Positions 1 through 7,490 of a stretch of 9,156 bases of DNA are shown here, piece by piece; positions within the stretch are counted from its first letter, which is position 1; every line of letters begins with the position of its first letter. The stretch is taken from contig JAUSPK010000006.1 of assembly GCA_030655735.1 (NCBI GenBank), positions 1 to 9,156 of the forward strand, read 5' to 3'. Under the pieces are notes generated by a model that had not been told where the DNA came from, did no database searches, and was given only the letters and a program-made list of their open reading frames with translations. Origin of the DNA: Syntrophales bacterium. Its GTDB lineage: Bacteria > Desulfobacterota > Syntrophia > Syntrophales > UBA2210. The translations under genes and the position numbers were made by a program.

Positions 1-288
1 GCCCTGTTCGATGAGCTTGATTTTCCCGACTATACAACTAGCGGAAATCCGAGTCTGGATGAGTTCATATGGGAGCTTTTAGCAGAACCTCATAACCTCA
101 AGAATCTAATGGTTAAGCTAATCGAACAATTTGGGATTGCATATTCCGAATCTGAGCTAAAAGGTCATTGCCGGAAATTGGAAGAGGCTAAGATTATTGT
201 TGAGCGAAACCCTTCTACAACTCCAACGGGACGTAAAGCAATATCTTATGATTATAAAAAATACAATATCATTTTAAAAAGAGCTTAG
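1..288 (+). CDS. C-terminal part of probable three-Cys-motif partner protein (TcmP-like), 5' end outside window
   Basis: This reading frame is open from the first base and ends at TAG (286-288), giving 95 residues of a protein whose start lies outside the window. The tail contains an acidic start (FDELDF), then two helical stretches (around DEFIWELLAEP and KNLMVKLIEQFG), a third helix (SELKGHCRKLEEAKII) and a basic beta-like end (RKAISYDYKKYNIILKRA). This looks like a winged-helix fold. The stop is separated by one base from the ATG of a Gp37/Gp68-family gene. In known genomes the usual neighbour of that family is TcmP, a methyltransferase-like protein of unknown function with a variable C-terminal region. 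The TcmP name therefore rests mainly on position and on the general look of the tail, not on a diagnostic motif. It could be another winged-helix DNA-binding protein. That it is coding is much surer than its name. The base composition is AT-richer than the efflux genes to the right. Confidence 0.6.
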   Translation, partial: ALFDELDFPDYTTSGNPSLDEFIWELLAEPHNLKNLMVKLIEQFGIAYSESELKGHCRKLEEAKIIVERNPSTTPTGRKAISYDYKKYNIILKRA

Positions 289-289
289 T

Positions 290-1066
290 ATGTCGATAAA
301 ATCTTCAATAGAGTGGACTGAATCAACTTGGAACCCTGTTACCGGTTGCACAAAAATAAGCACGGGATGTGCTCATTGTTATGCAGAGCGCATGGCTCGC
401 CGGTTACAGGCCATGGGGCATCCCAACTACAAAATGGGTTTCTCAGTTGCTTGCCACCCCCACGTGTTGGATGCTCCACTTGGGTGGAAAAAACCTCAGA
501 TGGTATTCGTAAATTCTATGGGGGACCTATTTCACAAACACGTACCGGCACAGTTCATTGATGACACGTTCTCGATAATGAATAAAGCGCGATGGCATTG
601 TTTCCAAGTCTTAACAAAACGATCAGGACGTCTTGCTCACATATCCCGAAGACTTAAATTCAGCTCCAACATTTGGATGGGTGTAACTGTTGAAGAAGCA
701 CAGTATAGTCATCGAATCAAAGATCTTATATCGACCGCTGCTACTGTAAAATTTCTTTCTCTGGAACCTTTATTGGGTCCAATGCCCGAATTGCCCTTGG
801 AAGGAATTGACTGGGTAATTGTTGGTGGTGAATCAGGTCCCGGCGCTCGCAAAATGGAGAGCGAATGGGTTACCGAAATCAGAGATCAATGTCTTAACTT
901 AGGTGTGCCGTTTTTTTTCAAGCAGTGGGGAGGCGTGAATAAAAAGAAGTTTGGAAGGATGCTCGACAAAAGAACATGGGACCAAATGCCAGGTTCTACT
1001 GAAAATGAAAATTTTGCTGAGCTAGCATATGAAGCGGAAGTAATAAAGATTGCCGCCCATGCATGA
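290..1066 (+). CDS. Phage Gp37/Gp68 family protein (DUF5131, three-Cys motif)
   Basis: The 258-residue protein has the hallmarks of the phage Gp37/Gp68 family (DUF5131). Near the N terminus is WTESTWNPVTGC followed by a Cys-x6-Cys-x2-Cys motif (C20, C27, C30, then YAERMA). Further on come VNSMGDLFH (about 74-82), FQVLTKRSGRL (105-115), WMGVTVE (129-135), FLSLEPLLGP (155-164), WVIVGGESGPGARKM (175-189) and GVPFFFKQWGG (206-215). The family is described as radical-SAM-like because of its cysteine motif, which could hold an iron-sulfur cluster, but its reaction is not established. Length is normal for the family. The ATG lies one base after the upstream TAG, so the two genes are almost certainly co-transcribed and translationally coupled; only a weak AAAGAG precedes it. 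Members are common in prophages and accessory islands next to TcmP genes. The AT-rich composition fits acquired DNA. A role in DNA or RNA modification, or in defence, is inference only. Confidence 0.9.
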   Translation: MSIKSSIEWTESTWNPVTGCTKISTGCAHCYAERMARRLQAMGHPNYKMGFSVACHPHVLDAPLGWKKPQMVFVNSMGDLFHKHVPAQFIDDTFSIMNKARWHCFQVLTKRSGRLAHISRRLKFSSNIWMGVTVEEAQYSHRIKDLISTAATVKFLSLEPLLGPMPELPLEGIDWVIVGGESGPGARKMESEWVTEIRDQCLNLGVPFFFKQWGGVNKKKFGRMLDKRTWDQMPGSTENENFAELAYEAEVIKIAAHA

Positions 1067-1200
1067 TCGTTAATGATTACGGAAAGAAATCTGCTACTTT
1101 TTTTCACTCTTGATTTCATCGACTACAGGAAGAAACCCCTTAATTTTAGAAGATACGTATTATTAGAGTATCATCCCCGTATAACTAGATGAATGGAGTG

Positions 1201-1229
1201 TCAGTTCAGGGGCATTTGACCCTGAATGA
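1201..1229. repeat. Inverted repeat / hairpin
   Basis: TTCAGGG (1205-1211) and CCCTGAA (1220-1226) pair perfectly across an 8-nt loop. TCA (1201-1203) and TGA (1227-1229) extend the stem past one bulged G. There is no clear run of T after it on either strand, so a classical rho-independent terminator is not certain. It sits between two convergent genes, so a role in ending transcription of the Gp37/Gp68 gene is possible. It could also be an integrase arm site or a chance fold. Confidence 0.5.
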
Positions 1230-1244
1230 TTTCAATATATCAAA

Positions 1245-1282
1245 CCGCATATGCGGGGTTCAAGTCCCCTCGCTCCTCACCC
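1245..1282 (+). other. tRNA 3'-end-like segment, candidate attachment (att) site
   Basis: GGGG-TTCAAGT-CCCC (1255-1269) has the form of a tRNA T arm: a 7-nt loop matching TTCRANY closed by G-C pairs. It is followed by CGCTCCT, then CACC, where the 3' acceptor strand, discriminator base and CCA end would be expected. The register is one base off an exact CCA, and the fifth T-stem pair is a C/T mismatch. Overlapping it is the perfect palindrome CCGCATATGCGG (1245-1256). I find no proper D arm or anticodon arm upstream, so this is not an intact tRNA. A duplicated tRNA 3' end is what a tRNA-targeting integrase leaves at the far edge of an island, and it lies at the composition break with its 3' side toward the GC-rich chromosome. 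The identification is tentative. Confidence 0.35.
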
Positions 1283-1309
1283 AACATATATCCCACCTGT
1301 TTGCAGAGG

Positions 1310-4300
1310 TTACACCTCTTCGCTGCTTCTGTGATCGGCAGTTTCTATCTGCCCCGCCGGAATTGACTTTCCGGCGTTTCTGAACCTTAGATCCTCAATC
1401 GCCAGATAGAAGCAAGGCACCAGCAGCAGGGTGATCAGGGTTGCGAAGAGAATCCCGAAGCCGAGTGAAATAGCCATGGGAACCATGAAGCGGGCCTGCC
1501 GCGAGGTCTCGAGCATGATGGGGCTCAGCCCGCCGAATGTCGTCAGCGATGTCAGAAGGATCGGGCGGAAACGGGTGATTGCTGCCGTATGAATCGCATC
1601 GTGCAGGCTCTTACCCTGCGCCCGCTGACGGTTGGCGGCATCGATCAACACCAGCGAATCGTTGACCACCACCCCCGAGAGGGCCACGATCCCGAACAGG
1701 CTCATTATGCTGAGGCTGTAGCCCAGGAGGAGGTGGCCGAAGATCGCCCCCACGATCCCGAAGGGGATGCTCACCATGATAATCATCGGCTGGATATAAC
1801 TTCTAAAAGGTATGGCAAGGAGGGCGTAGACGGCCAGCATGGCCAACATCAGCCCCGTAAAGAGACTCTTCATGCTGTCCGAAAGATCCGCCTGGCGTCC
1901 CTCAAACCCGTAATTCAGCCCCGCATACTTCCGCTTCAGCTCCGGCAGCGTCTCCTCCTCGAGCGCACTGATGATATGGCTCGCCTCGCTGGGGGGGGTG
2001 ATATCCGCCGTTACCGTGATGACCCGCCGCCCGTCCCTGCGGTCTATCTCCGTATAGGCCCGTCCCCGTTTCATGGTGACCGCCTCCCGCAGGGGGACTT
2101 CCCGGCCGGTCGGTGTCCGGAGCATCAGTTCCTCAAGGTTGTATTCCGACGCGCGCTCATTCTTGGGGAGGCGCACCATGACGGTTACCTCGTTGCGGCC
2201 CCGTTGCTGGCGCAGTACCTCGCTTCCGTAAAAAGAGTTGCGTACCTGGCTCGCCACGTCCCGGGCGGTCAGGCCGAGGGCCCTCCCTTCCAGACGAACC
2301 GTAAAGTCGATCTGCTGTTTGCCCGGCGCGAAGCCGTCATCGATATCCTTGACCTTGGGGAAATAGCTGAAGGCTTCGGCCAGTTCGGCTCCGGCGGCCT
2401 CCAGGACCGAAAGATCCCGGTGGCTCAGCTCAATGGACATGGCGGCCCGTGATCCGGGACCACCGGCATCAGACTTGAATACGAGGGTTTCCAGACCGGC
2501 AATCGCGCCCACCTCCCGGCGCCAGGCCTTCACAAAATCGCCCGTCTGCAGGGGGCGCTCATCGGCCGGGGTAAGATAGACGCGCACCCGGCAGGTATGA
2601 CTCCCCGCCGTTCCGTTGACCGTAGCCCCGATCTCAGAAAAGATACCCTTGACCAGCTTCTCCCCGCCGTTTCCGTCGGTGATCTTCCGCGCCGCCTGTA
2701 TCAGGGATGTCTGTACCGCCTCGGTCTTCTCCACCGCCGATCCGTAGGGGAGGGCGACCTCAGCCTGGGCGTAGTCCGACTCGATCCGTTCCATCAGGGT
2801 GATTCCGATCCGTCCGCTCTTCACGTAGACCAGGGTAATGATCAGGATCGCCAGCCCGACGGCGATTGTCAGGTAGCGCCAGACAAGGACCCGGTCCAGA
2901 AAAGGTCCGTACCGTTCCCTGACAAGCCGGCTGAACCGGTTGCTGAATTGCTGCTGTCTCTTATGCAGCCATGCCATAACGGCCCGGTCGGGCTTATCGC
3001 TCCGGTGCCCCAGGTGGGCTGGAAGGATGAAGAGGCTCTCCACCAGGGAAATGGAAAAGACGATAATCACGACGATCGGGATCGCCTTGAAGATCTTTCC
3101 GGAAATCCCCGGTACAAAGAGGAGGGGCATGAAGGTCACGATATTGGTGAGTACGCTGAACGTGACGGGCATGGCCACCTCGCGCACCCCTTCAATCGCC
3201 GCCTTCCCGAAGGGATATCCCTTTTCTCGATAGGAATAGATATTCTCGCCCACCACGATGGCGTCGTCCACGACGATCCCCAGTGCCACGATAAAGGCGA
3301 ACATCGACATCATGTTGATGCTGACCCCGAAATGCGGCAGGAAGAGGATCGAGCCGAGAAAGGATATGGGGATCCCCATGGTCACCCAGAAGGCCAGGCG
3401 TGCCTCGAGAAAAAGTCCGAGCAGTAGCAGTACCAGGGCGAGACCCATGTAGCCGTTGTTCAGAAGCATGTTCAGGCGCTGGCGATACACCTCTGACCGG
3501 TCGCTCTGAATGTCGATGCTGATCCCCGCCGGCAGGGTCTGGCGCCATTTCTCCAGGTATGTCATGACGGCATCCGCCACCGACAGGGGGGTCTGATCGC
3601 CTACGCGATAGACGTCGATCATCATGGCGCGTTTGCCGTTGTACGTGGCGTAGGTATCCGTATCCTCGAATCCATCGATCACCGTGGCGATATCTTCGAG
3701 CAGCACCTGGGTGCCGTCGCTGGAGGAGATAATGGGGATGCGGGCGAACTGTTTTCCGTAATCACGGCGCTCCTTCATGCGTACCAGGATCTCGCCGCCG
3801 GCGGTCTTGATGCCGCCCCCGGGGAGTTCAACGGCCGCCTGCCGTACCTTCGTCGCGACATCATTGAGGGTCAGGTTATAGGCCCGCAGCTTATCCTGGG
3901 GCACCTCGATGCTGATCTCCAGATCACGGACGCCTGACAGTTCAACCTGGGTGATCTCAGGGTCCTGGAGGAGCGTGTCCCTGAGTTCTTCAACCTTTTC
4001 CCGGAGGACCCGCTCTTCCTGATCTCCGTAAAGGACCAGCGAGATGACCTGATGTTGATGAGAGGCGATCTCCACCCGCGGGTCTTCGGCCTCCTCGGGG
4101 AAGGAGGTGATACGGTCCACCTGGCTCTGGATGTCCCGCGCCAGTTTCTGGATGTCATAGCCCTCGATCATCTCGACCTGTACGAAGCCTGAGCCCTCCC
4201 GCGCGCTGGAGGTAATCTCATTGATGCCCTCCAGGCCCGAAACGGCCTCCTCCGTCACGAGAATGATCCCCTGCTCAACCTCTTCCGGACTCGCCCCGGG

Positions 4301-4477
4301 GTAGGAAACGGTGATGTTCACATAGTCCAGGTCAAAATCGGGGAACACCTCCTGCTTGATCTGCAGGGTCCATATGAGACCGCCCACGAGTAAGACGACC
4401 ATCAGCAGGTTGGCGGCAACGGAATTGCCCGCCATCCAGGCGAGGGGACCTCGTTTTTCGTTTCTTTTATCCGTCAT
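1310..4477 (-). CDS. RND efflux pump, inner-membrane permease (AcrB/HAE-like)
   Basis: This is a full-length RND permease of 1055 residues, the proton-driven inner-membrane part of a tripartite exporter. The N terminus (RGPLAWMAGNSVAANLLM) opens the first membrane helix and is followed by the periplasmic porter motif VSYPGASPEEVEQ. The TM4 proton-relay motif GIVVDDAIVVGEN has the paired aspartates (about D404, D405). A second membrane block begins near residue 870, with FGIVALSGVVVNDSLVLID in TM10. TM10 has Asn-Asp where AcrB has an essential Lys, and TM4 does not match heavy-metal CzcA-type pumps, so the substrate cannot be named. I chose the ATG at 4477 over a TTG at 4501: AAGGA lies 13 nt upstream of the ATG and the TTG has no ribosome site. 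The gene starts 24 nt after the adaptor stop, as the third gene of the operon. The six-pair inverted repeat AGAGGT/ACCTCT spans its stop codon. Confidence 0.95.
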   Translation of the reverse strand: MTDKRNEKRGPLAWMAGNSVAANLLMVVLLVGGLIWTLQIKQEVFPDFDLDYVNITVSYPGASPEEVEQGIILVTEEAVSGLEGINEITSSAREGSGFVQVEMIEGYDIQKLARDIQSQVDRITSFPEEAEDPRVEIASHQHQVISLVLYGDQEERVLREKVEELRDTLLQDPEITQVELSGVRDLEISIEVPQDKLRAYNLTLNDVATKVRQAAVELPGGGIKTAGGEILVRMKERRDYGKQFARIPIISSSDGTQVLLEDIATVIDGFEDTDTYATYNGKRAMMIDVYRVGDQTPLSVADAVMTYLEKWRQTLPAGISIDIQSDRSEVYRQRLNMLLNNGYMGLALVLLLLGLFLEARLAFWVTMGIPISFLGSILFLPHFGVSINMMSMFAFIVALGIVVDDAIVVGENIYSYREKGYPFGKAAIEGVREVAMPVTFSVLTNIVTFMPLLFVPGISGKIFKAIPIVVIIVFSISLVESLFILPAHLGHRSDKPDRAVMAWLHKRQQQFSNRFSRLVRERYGPFLDRVLVWRYLTIAVGLAILIITLVYVKSGRIGITLMERIESDYAQAEVALPYGSAVEKTEAVQTSLIQAARKITDGNGGEKLVKGIFSEIGATVNGTAGSHTCRVRVYLTPADERPLQTGDFVKAWRREVGAIAGLETLVFKSDAGGPGSRAAMSIELSHRDLSVLEAAGAELAEAFSYFPKVKDIDDGFAPGKQQIDFTVRLEGRALGLTARDVASQVRNSFYGSEVLRQQRGRNEVTVMVRLPKNERASEYNLEELMLRTPTGREVPLREAVTMKRGRAYTEIDRRDGRRVITVTADITPPSEASHIISALEEETLPELKRKYAGLNYGFEGRQADLSDSMKSLFTGLMLAMLAVYALLAIPFRSYIQPMIIMVSIPFGIVGAIFGHLLLGYSLSIMSLFGIVALSGVVVNDSLVLIDAANRQRAQGKSLHDAIHTAAITRFRPILLTSLTTFGGLSPIMLETSRQARFMVPMAISLGFGILFATLITLLLVPCFYLAIEDLRFRNAGKSIPAGQIETADHRSSEEV

Positions 4478-4501
4478 CGTCCGTATCGATTCCTTTTGCA
4501 A

Positions 4502-5767
4502 TTACTGCTGTTTTTCAGGTTTCGGTGTCTTTACCGCGGTTGTGTCCGCTGGTTTGCTCTCCATGACCTTCATTCCCTGTATCGGGGTTGAAAGATCGGT
4601 CACGATAATCCGTTCGCCGTCGGCCATACTGTTTTTGAGCAACACGGTAGACTCTCCCCGCCAGACGATATCAACGGCCCGTATATCGAGGGTGTCATCA
4701 CCGCCTTTGATCCAGATATTTCCGCCGTCCCGCAGGGCCGAGCGGGGGAGGGCGACGACCCCGTCCAGTTCGGGACCCTCGATCTCGACGCGGACATATT
4801 CACCGATCAGAAGGGGCGGCCTGGTGCTTTTCGGAGCCTTCAGGTCGAGCGGATCGCCTACCGCAATCAGGACGCGGGCCATACGGCCCTCCTCCTCAAG
4901 GTCTGCCAATAGCTTGACCACGGTGCCCCTCCGCTCATACCCGGTCCCGTTCCCGTAAAGGATACGTACCTTCGATCCCTGATCATCCCTGTCGCGGGGA
5001 ATGGAGATCCATTTGAGACGATCGACCGGCACGGATGCCCGCACCCGGTATTCATCCGTTCCCACCAGTTCCGCGAGCTGGTCCTGGGAAGAGACGTGGG
5101 ACCCCAGATCCACCTTCTTTGTGCGCACTATACAGTTAAAGGGGGCGCGAACAGTGGTGCGGGCGAGGTCCAGCTCGGCCCGCTTCATCGCGGCTCGGGC
5201 CGCCTCGACATCCGCCTGCGCCTTTTCAAGATGGGGTTTGCGCAGGGCCAGTTCCGAATCGGAGGCCTTCACAACCTCGCCGCCGCCCAGCAGTTCCCAT
5301 TCCCGTTTGGCTACATCCTGACGTCCCATCTCCAGCTTCAAGGCGTACTCGGCACTTACAACCTGACTCTGCTGCTGGGCCACGGCCAGACGGTAGTCCT
5401 GATCATCTATCTTCAGGAGCGCCTCGCCCGCTTTCAGATGTCCCCCTTCCGTGAATCGGGGATTGATCTTCACGATATCTCCGGCCGCCTGTGATTTGAG
5501 TGTGATTTCTCGGGACGGGATGATGCTCCCCATTGCTGGGACTGTTACCCGCTGTGATGTGTGCCGGGCCGGGAGCGTCTCCACCAGGGGCGCCTCCCGC
5601 AGGGGAGGGGTCTTGCGCGCCTTGGGGGCGGTGCTGCCGATGTAGAACGCAACAGCAAGCGCGACAAAGAGGATCAGAAGCGGCAGTCCAATCTTCACCC
5701 TCTTTCGGCTCATACCGAATGCCGTCCGCTCCGTCAGTGATTCGTTCGTTCTTTCCTGTCTTTCCAT
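4502..5767 (-). CDS. RND efflux periplasmic adaptor (HlyD/AcrA-type membrane fusion protein)
   Basis: This 421-residue protein links the RND pump to the outer-membrane channel. A short basic cytoplasmic segment (SRKRVK) precedes one membrane helix (about 26-45, IGLPLLILFVALAVAFYIGS), which anchors it in the inner membrane. It then has a lipoyl-like half motif (about 87-118, including KSQAAGDIVKI), an alpha-helical hairpin (about 125-200), the second lipoyl half with TTVRAPFNCIV (204-214), and beta-barrel and membrane-proximal domains to about 400. The Pro/Lys-rich tail is probably disordered. The frame stays open upstream to 5914, but that stretch is read from palindromic repeats and contains no signal sequence. 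The ATG at 5767 has AAAGGA about 10 nt upstream and is preferred; M19 (5713) is a second, shorter option. It lies between the outer-membrane factor and the pump, the usual operon order. There is no lipobox, so it is anchored by the helix. Confidence 0.93.
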   Translation of the reverse strand: MERQERTNESLTERTAFGMSRKRVKIGLPLLILFVALAVAFYIGSTAPKARKTPPLREAPLVETLPARHTSQRVTVPAMGSIIPSREITLKSQAAGDIVKINPRFTEGGHLKAGEALLKIDDQDYRLAVAQQQSQVVSAEYALKLEMGRQDVAKREWELLGGGEVVKASDSELALRKPHLEKAQADVEAARAAMKRAELDLARTTVRAPFNCIVRTKKVDLGSHVSSQDQLAELVGTDEYRVRASVPVDRLKWISIPRDRDDQGSKVRILYGNGTGYERRGTVVKLLADLEEEGRMARVLIAVGDPLDLKAPKSTRPPLLIGEYVRVEIEGPELDGVVALPRSALRDGGNIWIKGGDDTLDIRAVDIVWRGESTVLLKNSMADGERIIVTDLSTPIQGMKVMESKPADTTAVKTPKPEKQQ

Positions 5768-5814
5768 GGCAGTTTCATCCTTTATTATTGACAAATCCGT
5801 AAAAAGTCCAAAAT

Positions 5815-5971
5815 CTCCTCCCCCTTGATGGGGGTGGGTTTGGGTGGGGGTGAAAAGTGGGTGTATTTTAGAGAGTAGTTGCCCCCTCCCCTTGCCCCCT
5901 CCTGCCTCCCCCACTTGCTGGGGGAGGGTAATAGGAGGAAAGTTATTATAGCCCTCCCGCCAGGGGAGGGG
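5815..5971. repeat. Cluster of C/G-rich palindromic intergenic repeats
   Basis: Three hairpins lie in about 150 bp: CCCCC-ttgat-GGGGG (5820-5834, followed by a GGGTGGGGGTG tract); CCTCCCCC-acttgct-GGGGGAGG (5905-5927, eight perfect pairs); and CCCTCCC-gccag-GGGAGGG (5952-5970). A C-rich run of CCCCCTCCCCTTGCCCCCTCC type joins them (5882-5902). They look like variants of one REP/MITE-like family of the 'CCCTCCC...GGGAGGG' kind often scattered through environmental proteobacterial genomes. They fill the gap between the outer-membrane factor and adaptor genes, and the last one overlaps the outer-membrane gene's 3' end. In the operon transcript they would form stable stem-loops that could protect mRNA ends or reduce read-through, changing the ratio of the three efflux proteins. 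That role is inference. Confidence 0.75.
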
Positions 5972-7448
5972 AAATTTTACTCTTTACGAATGCATTATTA
6001 TTGCTGGAAGTTTTCGTTGGTTCTGCCGCTTTTATGCCGCTGCCGGGGGTCAGTTTGTCCGTCCACGTTCCGCCCAGTGACCGGTAGAGCCCCACTCGGG
6101 CGATCAGCAGTTCGGCCTGTCGTTTGATCAGATCCACGTCAAGGGCCTGGACCTTGAGGACCTGCGTCAGGACGGGCAGGTAATCGTCGATCCCATTGAG
6201 ATACCGCTCCCGGGCCTCATCGAGGGCTCGGCCGGCCGCCGTAATCTCCGCCTTGAGGGCCTCGATATGCAGACGCTTCTTCTCCTCGCTGACCAGCGCA
6301 TCCTCAACCTCTTTGACCGCCGTATAGACCGTCCGCCGGTAGGCGGACAGGTTTTCATCGGCAACCGCCCGCAGGCGGTCCACCTCCGCGGCCCGGCGTC
6401 CTCCGTCAAAGATGGGGGCCGTCAGATTCGCCGCGAGATTGACCAGCCAGGTATGGAAGAGCAGATCGATATTGGGCGCCTGGTACGCCGCCGAGGCGGT
6501 CAGGCTGATGGAGGGGAGACGGTTTGCCCGTGCCGCCGCGACCTGCCAGTCCGCCGAACGCAGCTTCAGCCCCGCCGCGCGCACATCCGGCCTGGCGGCC
6601 AGAAGATCCGCGGGGAGACCCGTCTTCGGGATTTCGGAAGATTCGGGAAGCGCGCTTCTGCCGATCGCGAGCGGCGCCCGGGGCGGCTTCCCGAGCAGCA
6701 GGGCCAGCGTGTGCATCAGGAGCTGCTCCTGTTCCTCGACGAGGGGCACCTGCGCCTTCACCTGCTCGACGACCTGTCGCTGCTGGTAGACATCGAGCGC
6801 CGATACCATCGATTTGCGGTAACGAAGTTCTATCAGTTCAAGGTAGATTGTATTGATACCCAGTTGCTCGTTCAGGATCTGTTTCTGTCTTCTCTGTGAG
6901 ATGATATTGATCCAGTTCTCGGTTACCTCGGCGGCGAGAGTCATGGCGGCCGCGTTGAGCTCTTCGCGGGTCGCGGTCGCGTCCAGGATCTTTGCCTCCT
7001 GCTCGGAGCGAATCCGGCCCCACAGATCCAGTTCGTAGCTGCTGGTCAGTCCCAGGGAATAGGTCTCGGTAGATGTGGTTGTCCGGCTGCCGGAGGTGTT
7101 CTCCGATCGCTGGCGCTTGTAGGAAGGACCGGCGGTTGCCGACAGGCCGGGATAGAGCGCGGCTCCCGACTGGATTGCCAGGGCCTTTGCCTGATTGAGG
7201 CGGGCCCAAGCCTCTTTGAGCGTAAAGCTGCCGGACAGGGCCTCCTCGATCAGGGCATTCAACTCCCCGTCGTTGAACTCCTGCCACCACCGCTCCTGCC
7301 GTTCGGGTCCTGACGGGTAGAGGGAAAAGGTCCCGGGCACTTCGCCTGCCGGTGATGTTCTGACGGGTGGCCGGAAAGGATTGCATGAGGACAGAAAAGA
7401 AACCGCGACCACGATCAACAGAAATGTTTTCAGACCCCGATGTTTCAT
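5946..7448 (-). CDS. RND efflux outer-membrane factor, NodT/OprM-type lipoprotein
   Basis: The 500-residue protein is the outer-membrane exit duct of the efflux system. Its N terminus is a lipoprotein signal: MKHRGLK, a hydrophobic core, then the lipobox LSSC with the lipidated cysteine at C22. The mature part begins with the NodT/OprM-style RWWQEFNDGELNALIEEAL (about 53-71) and has two TolC-like (OEP) repeats, the first with SLGLTSSYELDLWGRI (about 130-145), the second with PIFDGGRRAAEVDRLRA. The family normally ends soon after LGGTW (here W462); this protein runs 38 residues longer. The last residues (ISPPLAGGL) are translated from a palindromic repeat, so the original stop was probably lost or overrun. 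A good site (AAGGA, 6 nt spacing) precedes the ATG at 7448. It is the first gene of the operon and lies downstream of an ECF-type promoter-like element at 7491-7521. Confidence 0.94.
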   Translation of the reverse strand: MKHRGLKTFLLIVVAVSFLSSCNPFRPPVRTSPAGEVPGTFSLYPSGPERQERWWQEFNDGELNALIEEALSGSFTLKEAWARLNQAKALAIQSGAALYPGLSATAGPSYKRQRSENTSGSRTTTSTETYSLGLTSSYELDLWGRIRSEQEAKILDATATREELNAAAMTLAAEVTENWINIISQRRQKQILNEQLGINTIYLELIELRYRKSMVSALDVYQQRQVVEQVKAQVPLVEEQEQLLMHTLALLLGKPPRAPLAIGRSALPESSEIPKTGLPADLLAARPDVRAAGLKLRSADWQVAAARANRLPSISLTASAAYQAPNIDLLFHTWLVNLAANLTAPIFDGGRRAAEVDRLRAVADENLSAYRRTVYTAVKEVEDALVSEEKKRLHIEALKAEITAAGRALDEARERYLNGIDDYLPVLTQVLKVQALDVDLIKRQAELLIARVGLYRSLGGTWTDKLTPGSGIKAAEPTKTSSNNNAFVKSKISPPLAGGL

Positions 7449-7490
7449 CCCCCGTCCTTATGCCCGCATTCTTCAAGCTGTGTTCTAGTA

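Larger units (their letters stand above)
1067..1309. other. Gene-free stretch between convergent genes; probable island boundary
   Basis: No convincing gene lies here; a 64-codon frame beginning at 1189 has no family resemblance and runs antisense into the RND gene. The stretch starts AT-rich, like the Gp37/Gp68 gene, and the change to GC-rich sequence falls at about 1250-1310. It holds a strong hairpin (1201-1229), a 12-bp palindrome (1245-1256) and a tRNA T-arm-like segment (1255-1269), each listed separately. Confidence 0.6.

Noticed and set aside
1194..1278. A complete class II tRNA gene, since GGAGTG (1195-1200) pairs with CGCTCC (1271-1276) at a tRNA-like distance
   Set aside because: No acceptable D arm or anticodon arm can be drawn between them, the variable arm would overlap the T stem, and the 3' end is out of register with CCA.
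1305..1319. Terminator for the efflux operon (AGAGGT-tac-ACCTCT)
   Set aside because: The stem is only six pairs, overlaps the stop codon, and is not followed by a T run on the minus strand.
1589..3427. Long open frames on the plus strand opposite the RND gene (1589-2452 and 2597-3427)
   Set aside because: Their His/Asp/Arg-rich composition is what the complement of a GC-rich gene yields, and they resemble no family, whereas the minus-strand RND gene is unambiguous.
4478..4501. TTG start of the RND pump at 4501
   Set aside because: It directly follows the adaptor stop with no Shine-Dalgarno sequence; the ATG at 4477 has AAGGA upstream and matches the usual RND N terminus.
5768..5914. Longer start of the adaptor protein (first ATG at 5914)
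   Set aside because: The extra 49 residues are a translation of the palindromic repeats, contain no signal sequence, and push the membrane anchor deep into the protein; the ATG at 5767 has a ribosome site.
5815..5971. CRISPR array
   Set aside because: The repeated units are short imperfect palindromes of different sizes without regular spacing or unique spacers.
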